In this document: in pieces, positions 9,405 through 18,177 of the stretch
How the letters are laid out: the number at the start of each line of letters is the position of its first letter
How positions within the stretch are numbered: position 1 is the stretch's first letter
Assembly (NCBI RefSeq): GCF_020400725.1
Contig: NZ_JAINVG010000011.1
Span: forward strand, 62,001 to 126,000
Origin: Streptomyces sp. NK15101
Lineage (GTDB): Bacteria; Actinomycetota; Actinomycetes; Streptomycetales; Streptomycetaceae
DNA length: 64,000 nt
Direction of reading: 5' to 3'
The notes under the pieces: generated by a model
What the model was told of the DNA's origin: nothing
Seen by the model: the letters and a program-made list of their open reading frames with translations, nothing else
Databases searched by the model: none
Position numbers and translations under genes: made by a program

Positions 9405-10487
9405 ATGACCCGCGTCCTCGCGGTGGGCACGGCTTTCCCGCCGCACCGCTACATGCAGCACGAGATCACCGAAGACCTCGTCTCCGGCCTGCCGCCCGGA
9501 TCCGACAGGGATCTCGTGCGCCGGCTGCACGCGGCGGCCGGCGTGGAGAGCCGTCATCTCGCTCTCCCCCTCGACCGTTACCGTGATCTCGGCACTTTCG
9601 GCGAGACCAACCGCCTCTTCGTCGAACTGGCCGCCGCACTGGGCGCCGAAGCCGTCGAGCGTGCCCTCCACGACGCCGGCGTACGCCCGGAAGAGGTCGA
9701 CCTGGTCGTCTCGACGACCGTGACCGGCATCGCGACCCCGTCCCTGGAGGCCCGCCTCGCCGCACGGATCGGTCTGCGGCCCGACGTCAGGCGCACGCCC
9801 CTGTTCGGACTCGGGTGCTCCGCGGGCGCCGCCGGCCTGGCCCGCGTCCACGACTTCCTCGACGGCCGGCCGGGCAGCACCGCTCTCCTTCTCTCCACCG
9901 AACTGTGCTCGCTCACCCTGCAGCGCGCCGACAGGTCGATGGCGAACCTGGTGGCGGGCGGTCTGTTCGGGGACGGAGCCGCCGCACTCGTGGCCGTCGG
10001 CGGTGACCGCCCCCGTACGACGTCACGTACGGCACCGCACCCGTCCGGGGCCTCCGTGCCGAGCGTCGTGGCGGCACGCAGCCGCCTGTACCCCGGGACC
10101 GAGCACCTGTTGGGGTGGGACGTCGGTGACTGGGGCTTCCGCATGGTCCTCGGGCCGGAACTCCCCGAACTCGTCAGGCTGCACGTGGCCGAGGAGGTCG
10201 AGTCCTTCCTCGCCGTCCACGACCTCAAGCCCGGGGACGTGGGGGCATGGATCTGCCATCCCGGCGGCCCGAAGATCCTGGACGCGCTCGCCGACGGGCT
10301 CGGCCTGCCGGACTCGGCCCTCGCGGCGAGCCGCCGCGCCCTGGCCGCCCACGGCAACCTGTCCTCCGCGTCGGTGCTGCAGATCCTGAAGGACACCCAG
10401 GCCGACCGGCCGCCGTCCGGAACGACCGGCCTGCTGCTCGCCTTCGGGCCCGGTTTCTCCTCCGAGCTCGTCCTCCTGGCCTGGTGA
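9405..10487 (+). CDS. srsA: Type III polyketide synthase (SrsA-like alkylresorcinol synthase)
   Basis: A 360-residue chalcone-synthase-fold enzyme. The ATG at 9405 follows TTGGAG; longer in-frame readings overlap the divergent gene and are rejected. The catalytic triad is complete: Cys138 in LFGLGCSAGA, His285 in WICHPGGP and Asn318 in HGNLSSASVL. The next two genes encode an isoprenylcysteine-methyltransferase-like protein and an FAD monooxygenase. This is the gene order of srsABC of S. griseus, which makes methylated phenolic lipids and quinones from fatty-acyl starters. The symbol rests on this order and the triad. Confidence 0.85.
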   Translation: MTRVLAVGTAFPPHRYMQHEITEDLVSGLPPGSDRDLVRRLHAAAGVESRHLALPLDRYRDLGTFGETNRLFVELAAALGAEAVERALHDAGVRPEEVDLVVSTTVTGIATPSLEARLAARIGLRPDVRRTPLFGLGCSAGAAGLARVHDFLDGRPGSTALLLSTELCSLTLQRADRSMANLVAGGLFGDGAAALVAVGGDRPRTTSRTAPHPSGASVPSVVAARSRLYPGTEHLLGWDVGDWGFRMVLGPELPELVRLHVAEEVESFLAVHDLKPGDVGAWICHPGGPKILDALADGLGLPDSALAASRRALAAHGNLSSASVLQILKDTQADRPPSGTTGLLLAFGPGFSSELVLLAW

Positions 10488-10494
10488 GGCCGTC

Positions 10495-11037
10495 GTGACC
10501 GTGACGCCGTACACCGTGTTGGTCCTGCTGGTCGTCGCCGAACGCTTCGCGGAGCTCGCCGTGGCGCGACGCAACGGCGCCTGGAGCCGGGCCCGGGGCG
10601 CCCGCGAGCACGGCGCCGGGCACTACCCGGTCATGGTCGTCCTGCATGCCGCGCTCCTCCTCGGCTGCCTCGTCGAGCCCCGGGCGGCCGACCGGCCCTT
10701 CCTGCCGCTGTTCGGCTGGGCCGCCCTCGCCCTCACACTGGCCGCCCAGGCCCTGCGATGGTGGTGCATCGGCACGCTCGGGCCCCGCTGGCACACCCGG
10801 GTGCTGATCGTCCCCGACCTCCCGCTCGTCGCCTCCGGCCCCTACCGCTTCCTCCGGCACCCCAACTACGTCGCGGTCGTCGTCGAGGGCATGGCCCTGC
10901 CCCTGGTGCACACCGCCTGGGTGACCGCCCTGGGCTTCTCTCTCCTGAACGCGGCCCTGCTCACCGTCCGCATCCGCTGCGAGAACACCGCCTTGGCACC
11001 TTCACGCACCCTCTCCCCCACCGGAGCCGCGTCGTGA
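10495..11037 (+). CDS. srsB: Isoprenylcysteine-methyltransferase-like O-methyltransferase (SrsB-like)
   Basis: A 180-residue membrane protein with four or five hydrophobic helices. The GTG start lies 7 bases after the PKS stop with GGTGAGG overlapping it. The conserved C-terminal signature GPYRFLRHPNYVAVVVEG identifies the ICMT/PEMT family. In the srs pathway the equivalent enzyme methylates the phenolic hydroxyl of alkylresorcinols. It overlaps the next gene (GTGA), supporting one operon. Confidence 0.83.
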   Translation: MTVTPYTVLVLLVVAERFAELAVARRNGAWSRARGAREHGAGHYPVMVVLHAALLLGCLVEPRAADRPFLPLFGWAALALTLAAQALRWWCIGTLGPRWHTRVLIVPDLPLVASGPYRFLRHPNYVAVVVEGMALPLVHTAWVTALGFSLLNAALLTVRIRCENTALAPSRTLSPTGAAS

Positions 11038-12065
11038 TCGACCTCCTCGTCGTCGGTGGCGGCCCGGCGGGGCTGGCCACCGCGATCCACGGAGCGCGAC
11101 GCGGCTTCGACGTCGTGGTCGCCGAGCCGCGGCCGGCACCGATCGACAAGGCCTGCGGAGAGGGATTGATGCCCACGGCGGTGCACGCCCTGGGAGCCCT
11201 CGACGTGCACGTGCCCGGCCGGGACCTCCGCGGCATCCGCTACGCCGACGCCGCCGGCGGCCGAAGTGCCGAAGCCCGCTTCCGCACCGGGTCCGGTCTC
11301 GGCGTGCGCCGGACCGTGCTGCACGGGGCGCTCGCCGCCCGGGCCGCCCGGCTCGGTGTCCCGGTCGTCCCGCACCGCATCCGCCGGGTGACCCAGTCCG
11401 AGGGGTACGTGACCGCCGACGGGATCACCGCCCGCTATCTCGTGGCGGCCGACGGACTGCACTCGCCCACCCGGCGCGCGCTCGGCCTGACCGTACGGCC
11501 GACCGCCACCCGGCGGCACACGCCCCGGTACGGGCTGCGGCGCCACTACGCCGTCGAGCCGTGGACGGACCTGGTCGAGGTGTACTGGTCCGCCGACTGC
11601 GAGGCGTACGTCACTCCGCTCGGACCGCGGCAGGTCGGCGTCGCCATCCTCACCTCGCGCCAACGGCCCTTCGACGACCAGCTGACCCGTTTCCCCGCAC
11701 TGGCCGCCCGTCTGCGCGCGGCCGGCGGGACACCCGTCAGGGGCGCCGGGCCGCTCCGTCAGCAGGCCCGTACCCGGACGGCCGGGCGGGTGCTGTTCGT
11801 GGGCGACGCCGCCGGGTACGTCGACGCGCTGACCGGCGAGGGCCTCACCCTCGCCCTGACGGCGGCGGACGCCCTCGTGCGCTGCCTTAGCGAGGGGCGT
11901 CCGCAGGCGTACGAACAGGCCTGGTGCCGCTTGTCCCGCAGCTATCGGCTCCTGACGAGGTCCCTGCTCTGGGTGCGGAACCAGCCGCCACTGGCCCCTC
12001 TGATCATGCCGGCGGCCGCCCGGTTCCCCGGTCTGTTCCAGAGCGCCGTGAACCTGCTCGCCTGA
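11034..12065 (+). CDS. srsC: FAD-dependent monooxygenase (SrsC-like)
   Basis: A 343-residue flavoprotein starting at the GTG that overlaps the methyltransferase stop. The N-terminal dinucleotide fold is VVGGGPAGLATA, followed by an FAD-binding strand ending VAEPRPAP and a late VLFVGDAAGYVDALTGEGL. It belongs to the GR2 hydroxylase/geranylgeranyl-reductase-like group. In the srs pathway the equivalent protein hydroxylates the ring and leads to quinones. It is the last gene of the operon and converges on the DUF2071 gene 10 bases away. Confidence 0.83.
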   Translation: MIDLLVVGGGPAGLATAIHGARRGFDVVVAEPRPAPIDKACGEGLMPTAVHALGALDVHVPGRDLRGIRYADAAGGRSAEARFRTGSGLGVRRTVLHGALAARAARLGVPVVPHRIRRVTQSEGYVTADGITARYLVAADGLHSPTRRALGLTVRPTATRRHTPRYGLRRHYAVEPWTDLVEVYWSADCEAYVTPLGPRQVGVAILTSRQRPFDDQLTRFPALAARLRAAGGTPVRGAGPLRQQARTRTAGRVLFVGDAAGYVDALTGEGLTLALTAADALVRCLSEGRPQAYEQAWCRLSRSYRLLTRSLLWVRNQPPLAPLIMPAAARFPGLFQSAVNLLA

Positions 12066-12074
12066 ACGTCGCCG

Positions 12075-12794
12075 TCAGCGCACCGGGCGGGGAGGCCCGA
12101 GGAGGACGGGACCGACTCCCGGGGACACGTGCACCAGCGGCGAGGGTTCCGGATCGGGGAGACCGGCGCTCCGGGTGAGCGTCTGCTCCAGCTCCCCGAC
12201 CGTCCCGTGCCTGAGCGTCCAGGGCTCGTGGTGCACCGGGGCGAGCCACAGGAGGCCCGCGCTCCGCGAGAAGGCGACCCACCTCGAAGTGAGCCACTCG
12301 TCGAGGGCCGACATCTCCTCGACCGGCGCGCCCGCGCGGATCCGCATCCGGTATCCGGCGCCCTCCGCACCCCGGCGTCGTCCACCGTAGAACGTTTCGG
12401 CGCCGCGCTCACGCACCGTCAGGTCCGCCAGCCGGTAACGCACCCCGATCGCCCGCGCGCCCAACAGATAGGGCGCGGTGACGTCGAGGGAGAAGAACCA
12501 CAGCCCGCTGCGTCCGTCCGGCAGCCGTACGTACGTCCGCAGGTTCGTCTCGGGGAAGTCCGCGGGAGGCAGCGGCACGAGCCCCAGGCCGCGGACGGAC
12601 GACATCGTGAACGGCGTCAGACTGACCCAGGCCCGGTCCTCGAACCGGTCCACGAGCAAGCCGTTGGGCAGCAGGCGCTGGACGACCTCGGCCTCGTACC
12701 TCCAGTGCACCATCGCGAGCCGCTCCCACCGCATGCTCAACAACGGGAAGGCGACGGGCTCGGGGGCTCGTCGGGGCGGCGTCCTCGTCAACAC
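12075..12794 (-). CDS. DUF2071 (YqjF-like) family protein
   Basis: A 239-residue protein when started at GTG 12794, just after GGAGAAG; longer upstream reading lacks conserved sequence. The family signature begins at MRWERLAMVHWRYEAEVVQ and continues with RAWVSLTPFTM and ETNLRTYVR. A later GLWFFSLDVTAPYLLGAR also fits. YqjF proteins have no established biochemical role. It is convergent with the phenolic-lipid operon and probably independent of it. Confidence 0.75.
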   Translation of the reverse strand: MLTRTPPRRAPEPVAFPLLSMRWERLAMVHWRYEAEVVQRLLPNGLLVDRFEDRAWVSLTPFTMSSVRGLGLVPLPPADFPETNLRTYVRLPDGRSGLWFFSLDVTAPYLLGARAIGVRYRLADLTVRERGAETFYGGRRRGAEGAGYRMRIRAGAPVEEMSALDEWLTSRWVAFSRSAGLLWLAPVHHEPWTLRHGTVGELEQTLTRSAGLPDPEPSPLVHVSPGVGPVLLGPPRPVR

Positions 12795-13019
12795 CTTCTC
12801 CAAAGCTCGCAGACCGGTCCGGCCGGCGGGCTCGGCCGCCGACGAGCGCCACACCCACCCTGTGACCGCCCGTCCATGCTGTGGGTCGCCGCGCGGTCGC
12901 CGCGGCAGCGACACGGCCCGATGGCGATGACACCTTCCCGTCGCGCCGGGCGGATGACGCCCGATCAGGTGCGGGCCGGTGCCCGCCACGCGGGGTTCCG
13001 CCGCCTTCGCCCGGGCGTC

Positions 13020-13877
13020 TCAGCGCGGGCAGGTGCTGCGACTGAACCAGCCGCTGAACCCCCCTGCTCCCGCCGCGGAGTCGGCCTTCGCCAGCACCGT
13101 CTCGGCCGCCGCGCGCCAGGTCGCCCGGTCCGCGCGGGGCGGCGGCACGAACGGGCCGCGCTCCGAGGCGCCGGCGGCCGCGCCGAAGAAGTCTCCGCCC
13201 TTGCGCTTGACGTCGTCCGTGCCCCAGGACCTGCCGCTGTCGCGGGCGGGGACCTTCTGGAGGTGGGGAATGTGCTTGGCGCAGTGGATGTACGCCTCGT
13301 CGACGGTGATCTCGACCCACACCAGGGCCCGCCGGCCGGGCACCGGGTCGACGGCGAGTCCGGCGTCGGGGTGGGCGCGGCGCATCTCGTCGTCGGCGAC
13401 GACCCTGGCCCGGCCGTTGACGTGGAGGCCGATGCGGTCGCGGAGGAAGTCCACCATCAGGACGCCGACGTGCGGGTTCTCCTCGATGTTGCCGAGGCTG
13501 GCGTGGACGCCGTTGCCCCGGTACTCGGGGTAGGCGAGCGTCGTGTCGTCGAGGACGTGCAGGAAGCCGGGAGGGCCGGCGCGGAAGGTGCTGTCGCAGG
13601 CTCCGTGGCGGTCGGCGGTGGCCAGGAAGAACATCTCCTGTCGTGCCGTGAACTCGCGCATCCGGGGGTTCAGCCGGTCGAGGACCTGTTCGGCGTAGAA
13701 CCGGTCGGCGCGTTCGGCGGTGCCCAGGCGCCACTGGACGAGGTGTTCGCCGTCGCTGCCCGGGCGGGCGGTGCGCGGGGGTGCGGTCCGCAGTCCGGTC
13801 CGCTCGAAGGCGCGCGAGCACTGCCGGGTGCTCGGGTCCTGCCGGAAAGTGCTCGGGTCCTGCTGGAAAGTGCTCAC
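13020..13877 (-). CDS. Pyridoxamine 5'-phosphate oxidase-fold flavin protein
   Basis: A 285-residue protein whose GTG start overlaps the stop of the globin-reductase gene (GTGA), so the two are translationally coupled. The split-barrel core includes RQEMFFLATADRHG, EYRGNGVHASLGNIEENPH and VGVLMVDFLRDRIGLHVNG, as in PPOX-family proteins that bind FMN, F420 or haem. The C-terminus has a Cys-His motif (AYIHCAKHIPHL). Pairing with a flavohemoprotein suggests a redox or NO-related partner, which is inference. Confidence 0.82.
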   Translation of the reverse strand: MSTFQQDPSTFRQDPSTRQCSRAFERTGLRTAPPRTARPGSDGEHLVQWRLGTAERADRFYAEQVLDRLNPRMREFTARQEMFFLATADRHGACDSTFRAGPPGFLHVLDDTTLAYPEYRGNGVHASLGNIEENPHVGVLMVDFLRDRIGLHVNGRARVVADDEMRRAHPDAGLAVDPVPGRRALVWVEITVDEAYIHCAKHIPHLQKVPARDSGRSWGTDDVKRKGGDFFGAAAGASERGPFVPPPRADRATWRAAAETVLAKADSAAGAGGFSGWFSRSTCPR

Positions 13878-15226
13878 GTCGTTGCCCCGGCCAGTTCCTC
13901 TAGGGAGTCGTGTCGTATGCGGTGGGTGGGGATGCCGACGCCCACCAGGGCCTCGACACCGCGGCGGATCATTCCGGGCGGGCCGGACAGGTAGGCGTCG
14001 TGGGTGTGCCACGGGCCGTGTTCGCGGACGGCGTCGGGCAGTCCCCCGGAGGGCAGGCCGCCGGGGCCGTCGTCCAGGACGGGTCGGACCGAGAGCCAGG
14101 GGTGCGTCTGCCGGAGCCGGAGCATCGTCTCGATGTCGTACAGGCCGTGGTTCTCGCGGGCGCCGTAGAAGACGTCGACGGTGCGGCGCCGGCCGTGCCG
14201 GGCGACGTCCTCCACGAGGGCCTTGATGGGGGCGATGCCGGTGCCGCCGCCGAGGCACAGCAGCCCGTTGTCGGTGCTGTGGTCCACGGTCATGGAGCCG
14301 GCCGGCGGACCGAGCCGGATGACGTCGCCGGGACGGGCGCGGTGCACGAGGGCGCCGGACACCCAGCCCGCCGGAACGGCCTTGACGTGGAAGGAGAGCA
14401 GCCCGTCGGAGCGGGGCGCGGAGGCGAAGGAGTAGTGCCGCCAGACGCGCGGCCACCACGGGGTCTCCAGGGCGGTGTACTGCCCGGCGAGGAAGGGGTA
14501 CGGCTGGTCGGGCCGGACCGTGACGACCGCGATGTCCGGGGTCCGCATCTCGTGGGCGACCACCTCCGCCTGCCACCAGGCGGGCGAACGGAGTTCGTCC
14601 TCGGTCGCCGCGTCGATCATGATCTGCGAGATCGTGGTGTAGGCGGCCACCCACGCGGCCTCGGTCCTGGGCCCCCAGACGGCGGAGGCGTAACGGGTGA
14701 GGGCGCCGATCAGGGCCTCGCCGACGGCCGGGTAGTGCTCGGGGCGGGTGCCGTACTTCCGGTGTCCGCGGCCGAGGTGGGCGAGGTACGTGGTCAGGGT
14801 GGCGGGGTCGTCCGCGTGGGCCGCGGCGGTGAGCAGTGCCCTGAAGAGGCGGTCCCGCTGGGTGTCCATCGCCGCGGGGAAGAGCTCCCGCAGGTCGGGG
14901 TGGTGGAGGAAGAGCAGGGCGTAGAAGTACGAGGTGACCTGGTCGGCGACCGGCTCGATCTCGGCCATGGTGCGGCGCAGGAGGGCCGCGTCCGACTCGT
15001 CCGACGGACCGGTCCCGGCCTGGCCGGCCGGCGTGCGGAGTCCCCGGGCCGTGCGGGAGTCGTGAGGCGCGGGGGGCATCCGGGACGCACCGGACGCGGA
15101 GGGCGCGCGAGATGCGGGGGGCACCTGGGGCGCAGAAAACGCGTCGGGCGCCTGCGCCGGCCTTCGGGCGAACCAACCCCCGCCTTCGCCTGCTCCGTCG
15201 GACGACGGAGTGGTCGGAGTTCCCAT
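13874..15226 (-). CDS. Globin-ferredoxin reductase fusion (flavohemoprotein-like)
   Basis: A 450-residue protein starting at ATG 15226 after a GAGG box. An Ala/Pro-rich leader of about 75 residues precedes a globin domain (about 80-215) with proximal-His region GRGHRKYGTRPEHY. A ferredoxin-NADP reductase module follows: WRHYSFASAP for FAD, LGGGTGIAPIKALVED for NAD(P), and YLSGPPGMI. This is the Hmp architecture, an NO dioxygenase using NAD(P)H. The leader is longer than in Hmp. The next gene, a PPOX protein, is coupled to it. Confidence 0.83.
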   Translation of the reverse strand: MGTPTTPSSDGAGEGGGWFARRPAQAPDAFSAPQVPPASRAPSASGASRMPPAPHDSRTARGLRTPAGQAGTGPSDESDAALLRRTMAEIEPVADQVTSYFYALLFLHHPDLRELFPAAMDTQRDRLFRALLTAAAHADDPATLTTYLAHLGRGHRKYGTRPEHYPAVGEALIGALTRYASAVWGPRTEAAWVAAYTTISQIMIDAATEDELRSPAWWQAEVVAHEMRTPDIAVVTVRPDQPYPFLAGQYTALETPWWPRVWRHYSFASAPRSDGLLSFHVKAVPAGWVSGALVHRARPGDVIRLGPPAGSMTVDHSTDNGLLCLGGGTGIAPIKALVEDVARHGRRRTVDVFYGARENHGLYDIETMLRLRQTHPWLSVRPVLDDGPGGLPSGGLPDAVREHGPWHTHDAYLSGPPGMIRRGVEALVGVGIPTHRIRHDSLEELAGATT

Positions 15227-15598
15227 CGGTGTGCCTCGCCTCGAATTGCCTCGCCTTCACGCCCCTCCGTACGAGGGCGGCCCGACCATACATCGGCCGT
15301 CTGAAGGGGCGGGATATTCGCGACAGACCGCTCCGTGAACGCGTCTTCCCAGGTCAGAGGCCGGTTACCAATGAGTTGGAAGGACGCGCACGCGCGTTCG
15401 GTGAGATGCGGGCGGCGAATCCCCGACGGAAAAGTCACGCGACCGTCAGAACTCCTCCATAATCTTCCGGAGAATTCCTCGGCGCCCGGCGGTCCGCTCC
15501 GGCGGCGCGATGACGGAGCGGAAAGAACGGCATCGCACCGCTTGCACGCCTCGCCAGGGGCTTGAGTCTCCCGTAGGGGGAGACGTCAGAGTGAGGGC
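15227..15598 (+). other. Divergent intergenic region, globin-reductase / MerR
   Basis: About 370 bases between divergent genes. Only the MerR-type dyad at its right end is a clear signal. The left part is locally AT-richer around GGGATATTCGCGAC and could hold the promoter of the globin gene, but no consensus stands out. Confidence 0.3.
15566..15584 (+). promoter_or_regulatory. MerR-type operator within a promoter
   Basis: The near-perfect dyad GTCTCCC-n5-GGGAGAC overlaps a -35-like TTGAGT at 15562-15567 and ends 14 bases before the MerR start. MerR proteins bind such dyads in the long spacer between -35 and -10, so autoregulation is likely. The -10 (around 15587-15592, CAGAGT) is weak. Confidence 0.6.
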
Positions 15599-16537
15599 AT
15601 GAACGGCGACACGCTCTACTCGATCGGCGAACTGGCCCGGCGGACCGGCCTGACGGTCAAGACCATCCGGTTCTACTCCGATCGCGGGATCGTGGCGCCG
15701 ACGGACCGCAGCCCGGCCGGCTACCGCCTCTACGGCACCGACGCCGTCGCACGCCTGGACCTCGTGCGGACCCTGCGGGACCTGGGAGTGGACCTGACCA
15801 CGATCCGCAGGGTCGTGGACCGGGAACTCTCGCTTCCCGAGGTCGCCGCAGCGCACGCCGAAGCCCTGGCCGTGCAGATCCGCGTCCTGCGCCTGCGGCA
15901 CACGGTGCTGACGGCGGTGGCCGAGCGCGGGCTCACTGCTGAAGAGACGGATCTCATGCACAAGCTGGCCCAGCTCTCCGAGGACGAACGCCGACGTCTG
16001 ATCGGGGACTTCCTCGATGCCGTCTTCGGCAGTCCCGACACCGACTCCGCGTGGGCGGGGGTCAGGTGCTCGATGACCCCCGCGATGCCCGACAGCCCCG
16101 AGGCGGAGCAGGTCCGGGCATGGGTGGAGTGGGCCGAACTGGCCGCAGACCCGGATTTCCGCACCAGTCTGCGGCGGATCGCCGAGGACCACGCGGCCGA
16201 ACAGGCACGAGGCGGGATGACGGGCCCGCGCCGCGGCCTCGGTGCGGTCGTCCGTGACCGGGTCGGCCCCGCCCTGGCGGCGGGCATCGACCCGATGTCG
16301 CACCGGGCCGATCCGATCGTCGCGGCGCTTGCGGCCCACCATGCCCGCGCCCTCGGCCGCTCCGACGACGCCGAGCTGCGCCGCTTGCTGCTGGCCCGGC
16401 TGGAGAGCATGAACGACCCGCGCCGGGATCGGCACCTCCGGCTGCTCGCGGTGATCAACGGCTGGCCCGCTCCGGAGAGCCTGGCACCGGCGTTCAACTG
16501 GTCCGCAGAGGCCGTGCGCGTCCGATTGGAACGGTGA
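15599..16537 (+). CDS. MerR family transcriptional regulator
   Basis: A 312-residue regulator. The N-terminal winged helix (YSIGELARRTGLTVKTIRFY, then DRSPAGYRLYGTDAV) is a classic MerR domain, followed by a dimerisation helix to about residue 115. The remaining 200 residues are a helical C-terminal domain without a Cys metal site, as in MerR proteins that sense small molecules. The dyad just upstream suggests autoregulation. Possible targets include the divergent globin-reductase operon. Confidence 0.85.
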   Translation: MNGDTLYSIGELARRTGLTVKTIRFYSDRGIVAPTDRSPAGYRLYGTDAVARLDLVRTLRDLGVDLTTIRRVVDRELSLPEVAAAHAEALAVQIRVLRLRHTVLTAVAERGLTAEETDLMHKLAQLSEDERRRLIGDFLDAVFGSPDTDSAWAGVRCSMTPAMPDSPEAEQVRAWVEWAELAADPDFRTSLRRIAEDHAAEQARGGMTGPRRGLGAVVRDRVGPALAAGIDPMSHRADPIVAALAAHHARALGRSDDAELRRLLLARLESMNDPRRDRHLRLLAVINGWPAPESLAPAFNWSAEAVRVRLER

Positions 16538-16654
16538 CGGGCCGGGGATCGTCGGCGTGGGCCCGGTGCCGTCGCGCGTCATGAGGAGGCCGCCGCCGGG
16601 GATCCGAGGACGGCGCAGGGGTGGGCCGCGATTCTCCGGATCGGGCAGGCGGAG

Positions 16655-17398
16655 TCAGAGCACCACGCGGTAGTGGGTGGTCAGGCGCCGGTCGTCGCCC
16701 AGGACGTGGAAGGCGATGCCGGGCGGCTGGTCCCGGTCTGCGGGGCGGTCGCCCTCCCAGGGCATGCGCAGGGTCCAGGTGACGGCCGGGCCGACGATCA
16801 GGGGACGGGCGGCGAAGGTCGAGGCGGCTGCCGTGTGGGCGTGCCCGGTCAGGACGGCGACCACCTGCGGATGGGACTCGAGGAGGGCGGCCAGTCGTCC
16901 GGGCTGCTCGAGCATCCCGGAGTCCGGCAGCGGGTGGTGGAGTTCGACCGGCGGCTGGTGGAAGGCGACCAGCGCCGGGGTGTCCCGCGGCAGACCGCCG
17001 AGGGTGGTGTCCAGCCAGTCGAGCGTCTGGGCGTCGAGGCGCCCCTCGTCACGGCCGGGAATGGTGGAGTCGCACATCAGGACGGCGGTCCCGGAGATGT
17101 GGTGGAGCCGGTTGATGGGCCCGTGGTCCGGTGCTTCTCCGAGCAGGGCCTTGCGGTAGGCCGGACGCACGTCATGGTTGCCGGGGCAGGTGAGCACCGG
17201 GAAGGGGGCCGCCAGGATACGGGCCGCCTGCTCGTATTCGGCCTCCTCGCCGTGATCGGCGATGTCCCCGGTGACCAGGACCGCGTCGACCGGGTGAGGC
17301 AGGGCCCGCAGGTGGTCCATGACGCGCTCGGCGCGCCGGGTGGCCCTCTCGCTGCCGTCCAGGTGCAGGTCACTGATCTGGGCGAGCAACACCGTCAT
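16655..17398 (-). CDS. Calcineurin-like metallophosphoesterase (CpdA type)
   Basis: A 247-residue cytoplasmic phosphodiesterase with the full metal-binding set: ISDLHLDGS, VTGDIADHG, CPGNHDVR, VAFHQPPVE and LTGHAHTAAA. It resembles CpdA-type 3',5'-cAMP phosphodiesterases and related enzymes in the class III cyclase/phosphoesterase family. It is divergent from a CGNR regulator, and a perfect 8-bp inverted repeat lies between them. The nucleotide or phosphodiester substrate is not determined. Confidence 0.85.
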   Translation of the reverse strand: MTVLLAQISDLHLDGSERATRRAERVMDHLRALPHPVDAVLVTGDIADHGEEAEYEQAARILAAPFPVLTCPGNHDVRPAYRKALLGEAPDHGPINRLHHISGTAVLMCDSTIPGRDEGRLDAQTLDWLDTTLGGLPRDTPALVAFHQPPVELHHPLPDSGMLEQPGRLAALLESHPQVVAVLTGHAHTAAASTFAARPLIVGPAVTWTLRMPWEGDRPADRDQPPGIAFHVLGDDRRLTTHYRVVL

Positions 17399-17466
17399 GC
17401 TTCGTCCTCCCCTGGCGGCTCCGGCCGCGGGTCACAGCGACGCGGGTTCGTGATCCACGCCGGCTT

Positions 17467-17494
17467 CTAACGGATGCTCTTGTTTTTCCGTTAG
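17467..17494 (+). promoter_or_regulatory. Operator-like inverted repeat in a divergent promoter
   Basis: CTAACGGA and TCCGTTAG form perfect 8-bp arms with a 12-base T-rich spacer between the metallophosphoesterase and the CGNR regulator. Placement 65 bases before the regulator start suits an autoregulatory operator controlling both genes. Confidence 0.55.
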
Positions 17495-17559
17495 GGACTC
17501 TAGGGTGCGCATCGGAATGTGATCAAGTGGTCGTCGAACAGACAGGGAGGGAGGCGCTG

Positions 17560-18177
17560 ATGGAGCGCTGGCTGGCGCTGGAACTGGCGAGCACGATCCG
17601 CCACGACGGGGACGGCGGCGTCGCCGACGACCTCGCCACGACACACGGAACCGTCCGCTGGATCCAGGCCCAGGCCGACCTTCTGGCCGGCACGGTCCCG
17701 GCCGGGGAGGTCACGGTGGACGAAGGCCTGCGGATCGAGATCGTCGAACTGCGGCAGGCGGTCCGGTCACTGTTCGCCCGGGCGGTCAGCCCCGCTCCCC
17801 CCAGCTCGGCGGACGCCCGTCTGCTGATGCCTGCCGACCGGGCGTTGACCCGCCTCAACACGGTCGCCGCTCGTGAAACGGTCGTCCCGCAGCTGGACTG
17901 GCCGCGACAAGGAACGCCCGTGACCCGTCTGCTCTCGACGGAGGGCGATCCGAAGACCCGGCTCGTGGCGGCCCTGGCGCGCGCCTCCGTCGAGTTCCTC
18001 AGCGGTCCGCCACGCGAGCGGTTGCGGGCCTGCACCGCGCCCCGCTGCGTGCGCTACTTCGTCAAGAGCCACGGACGGCAGGAATGGTGCAAGCCCTCGT
18101 GCGGAAACCGCGCCCGCGCGGCTCGCCACTACCAGCGCCGGCGCCTGACGGCCGGTGACGGTGCCACCACGTCCTGA
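17560..18177 (+). CDS. CGNR zinc-finger (ABATE domain) regulator
   Basis: A 205-residue protein. ATG 17560 is chosen because GGAGGGAGG lies 6 bases before it; the GTG at 17527 lacks a site. The N-terminal ABATE domain begins LALELASTIRHDG. The C-terminus holds the zinc finger CTAPRCVRYFV...WCKPSCGNRARAARHYQR, including the CGNR signature. These proteins are transcriptional regulators in actinobacteria, often next to the enzymes they control, here a metallophosphoesterase. Confidence 0.85.
   Translation: MERWLALELASTIRHDGDGGVADDLATTHGTVRWIQAQADLLAGTVPAGEVTVDEGLRIEIVELRQAVRSLFARAVSPAPPSSADARLLMPADRALTRLNTVAARETVVPQLDWPRQGTPVTRLLSTEGDPKTRLVAALARASVEFLSGPPRERLRACTAPRCVRYFVKSHGRQEWCKPSCGNRARAARHYQRRRLTAGDGATTS

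Noticed and set aside
12129..13994. Long plus-strand frame opposite the DUF2071 and PPOX genes
   Set aside because: Shadow frame: Arg/Val-rich, no domain, and both minus-strand genes have clear family motifs.
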